A stretch of 10,000 bases of DNA from Symbiodinium natans (taxonomy: Eukaryota; Sar; Dinophyceae; Suessiales; Symbiodiniaceae). Below are positions 9,974 through 10,000 of this stretch, piece after piece (the first letter of the stretch is position 1; every line of letters begins with the position of its first letter). The position numbers were made by a program, and so were the translations under genes. The notes beneath the pieces are model-generated. The model was not told the origin of the DNA, searched no databases, and was given only the letters and a program-made list of their open reading frames with translations. The stretch spans positions 1,908,192-1,918,191 of the forward strand of contig CAJNDS010002301.1 in the NCBI GenBank assembly GCA_905221605.1, read 5' to 3'.

Positions 9974-10000
9974 GGCTTAGGGTTTTAGGGGTTTGGGGTT
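9974..10000. repeat. G-rich heptamer variants at the window edge
   Basis: CTTAGGG, TTTTAGGGG and TTTGGGG units that run out of the window. Confidence 0.85.

Overview
The window looks like nuclear DNA of an intron-rich eukaryote, most plausibly a microalga. The main evidence is the plant/algal telomere-type heptamer TTTAGGG (CCCTAAA on the other strand) and its drifted relatives (TTCAGGG, TTTGGGG, CTTGGGG, CCCTGAA), which fill a large part of the 10 kb in both orientations. There is no prokaryotic gene organisation: no long ORFs, no operon spacing and no Shine-Dalgarno pattern. Dinoflagellates, chromerids and green algae with Arabidopsis-type telomeres all fit; the sequence alone does not decide between them.

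Between the arrays lie roughly 30 islands of unique, GC-rich sequence 30 to 250 bases long. Many read as a short open frame with natural amino-acid composition, bounded by AG on one side and GT on the other. I interpret these as exons of split genes whose introns and spacers are packed with interstitial telomere-like repeats. In several cases the repeat itself supplies a splice dinucleotide (donor G|GTTTAG, acceptor TTTAG|), and one proposed intron (693-739) is made almost wholly of CCCTAAA units. No complete protein can be assembled and none of the peptides is a family I can name with confidence.

Layout: 1-1400 has repeat arrays and exon candidates mostly read on the + strand (641-692 joined to 740-897 is the best pair). 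1400-3100 has mixed-strand islands (1484-1555 -, 1773-2069 +, 2230-2320 -, 2984-3073 +). 3400-4300 has a good + exon (3461-3567), a helical + island (3656-3714), and an uninterrupted 74-codon - ORF (4055-4279). A hairpin sits at 4297-4383 and a (TTCAGGG) array at 4645-4795. From 4830 to about 9740 the best readings are mostly on the - strand: 4830-4905 (a C-terminal exon with stop), 5211-5423, 5608-5720, 5935-6023, 6838-6936, 7063-7163, 7263-7386, 7805-7890, 8137-8300, 8403-8458, and two phase-compatible chains (8715-9043 and 9273-9740). The longest ORF is on the + strand at 6216-6770 (184 codons from its first ATG). The - reading implies at least one and probably several split genes; stops at 4830, 7063 and 7263 suggest more than one gene or alternative ends.

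Main limitation: the islands are short and GC-rich, and purine-N-pyrimidine codon periodicity is its own reverse complement, so many islands look coding on both strands. Strand calls are best guesses and confidence is kept low to moderate. RNA-seq or protein homology would settle them.
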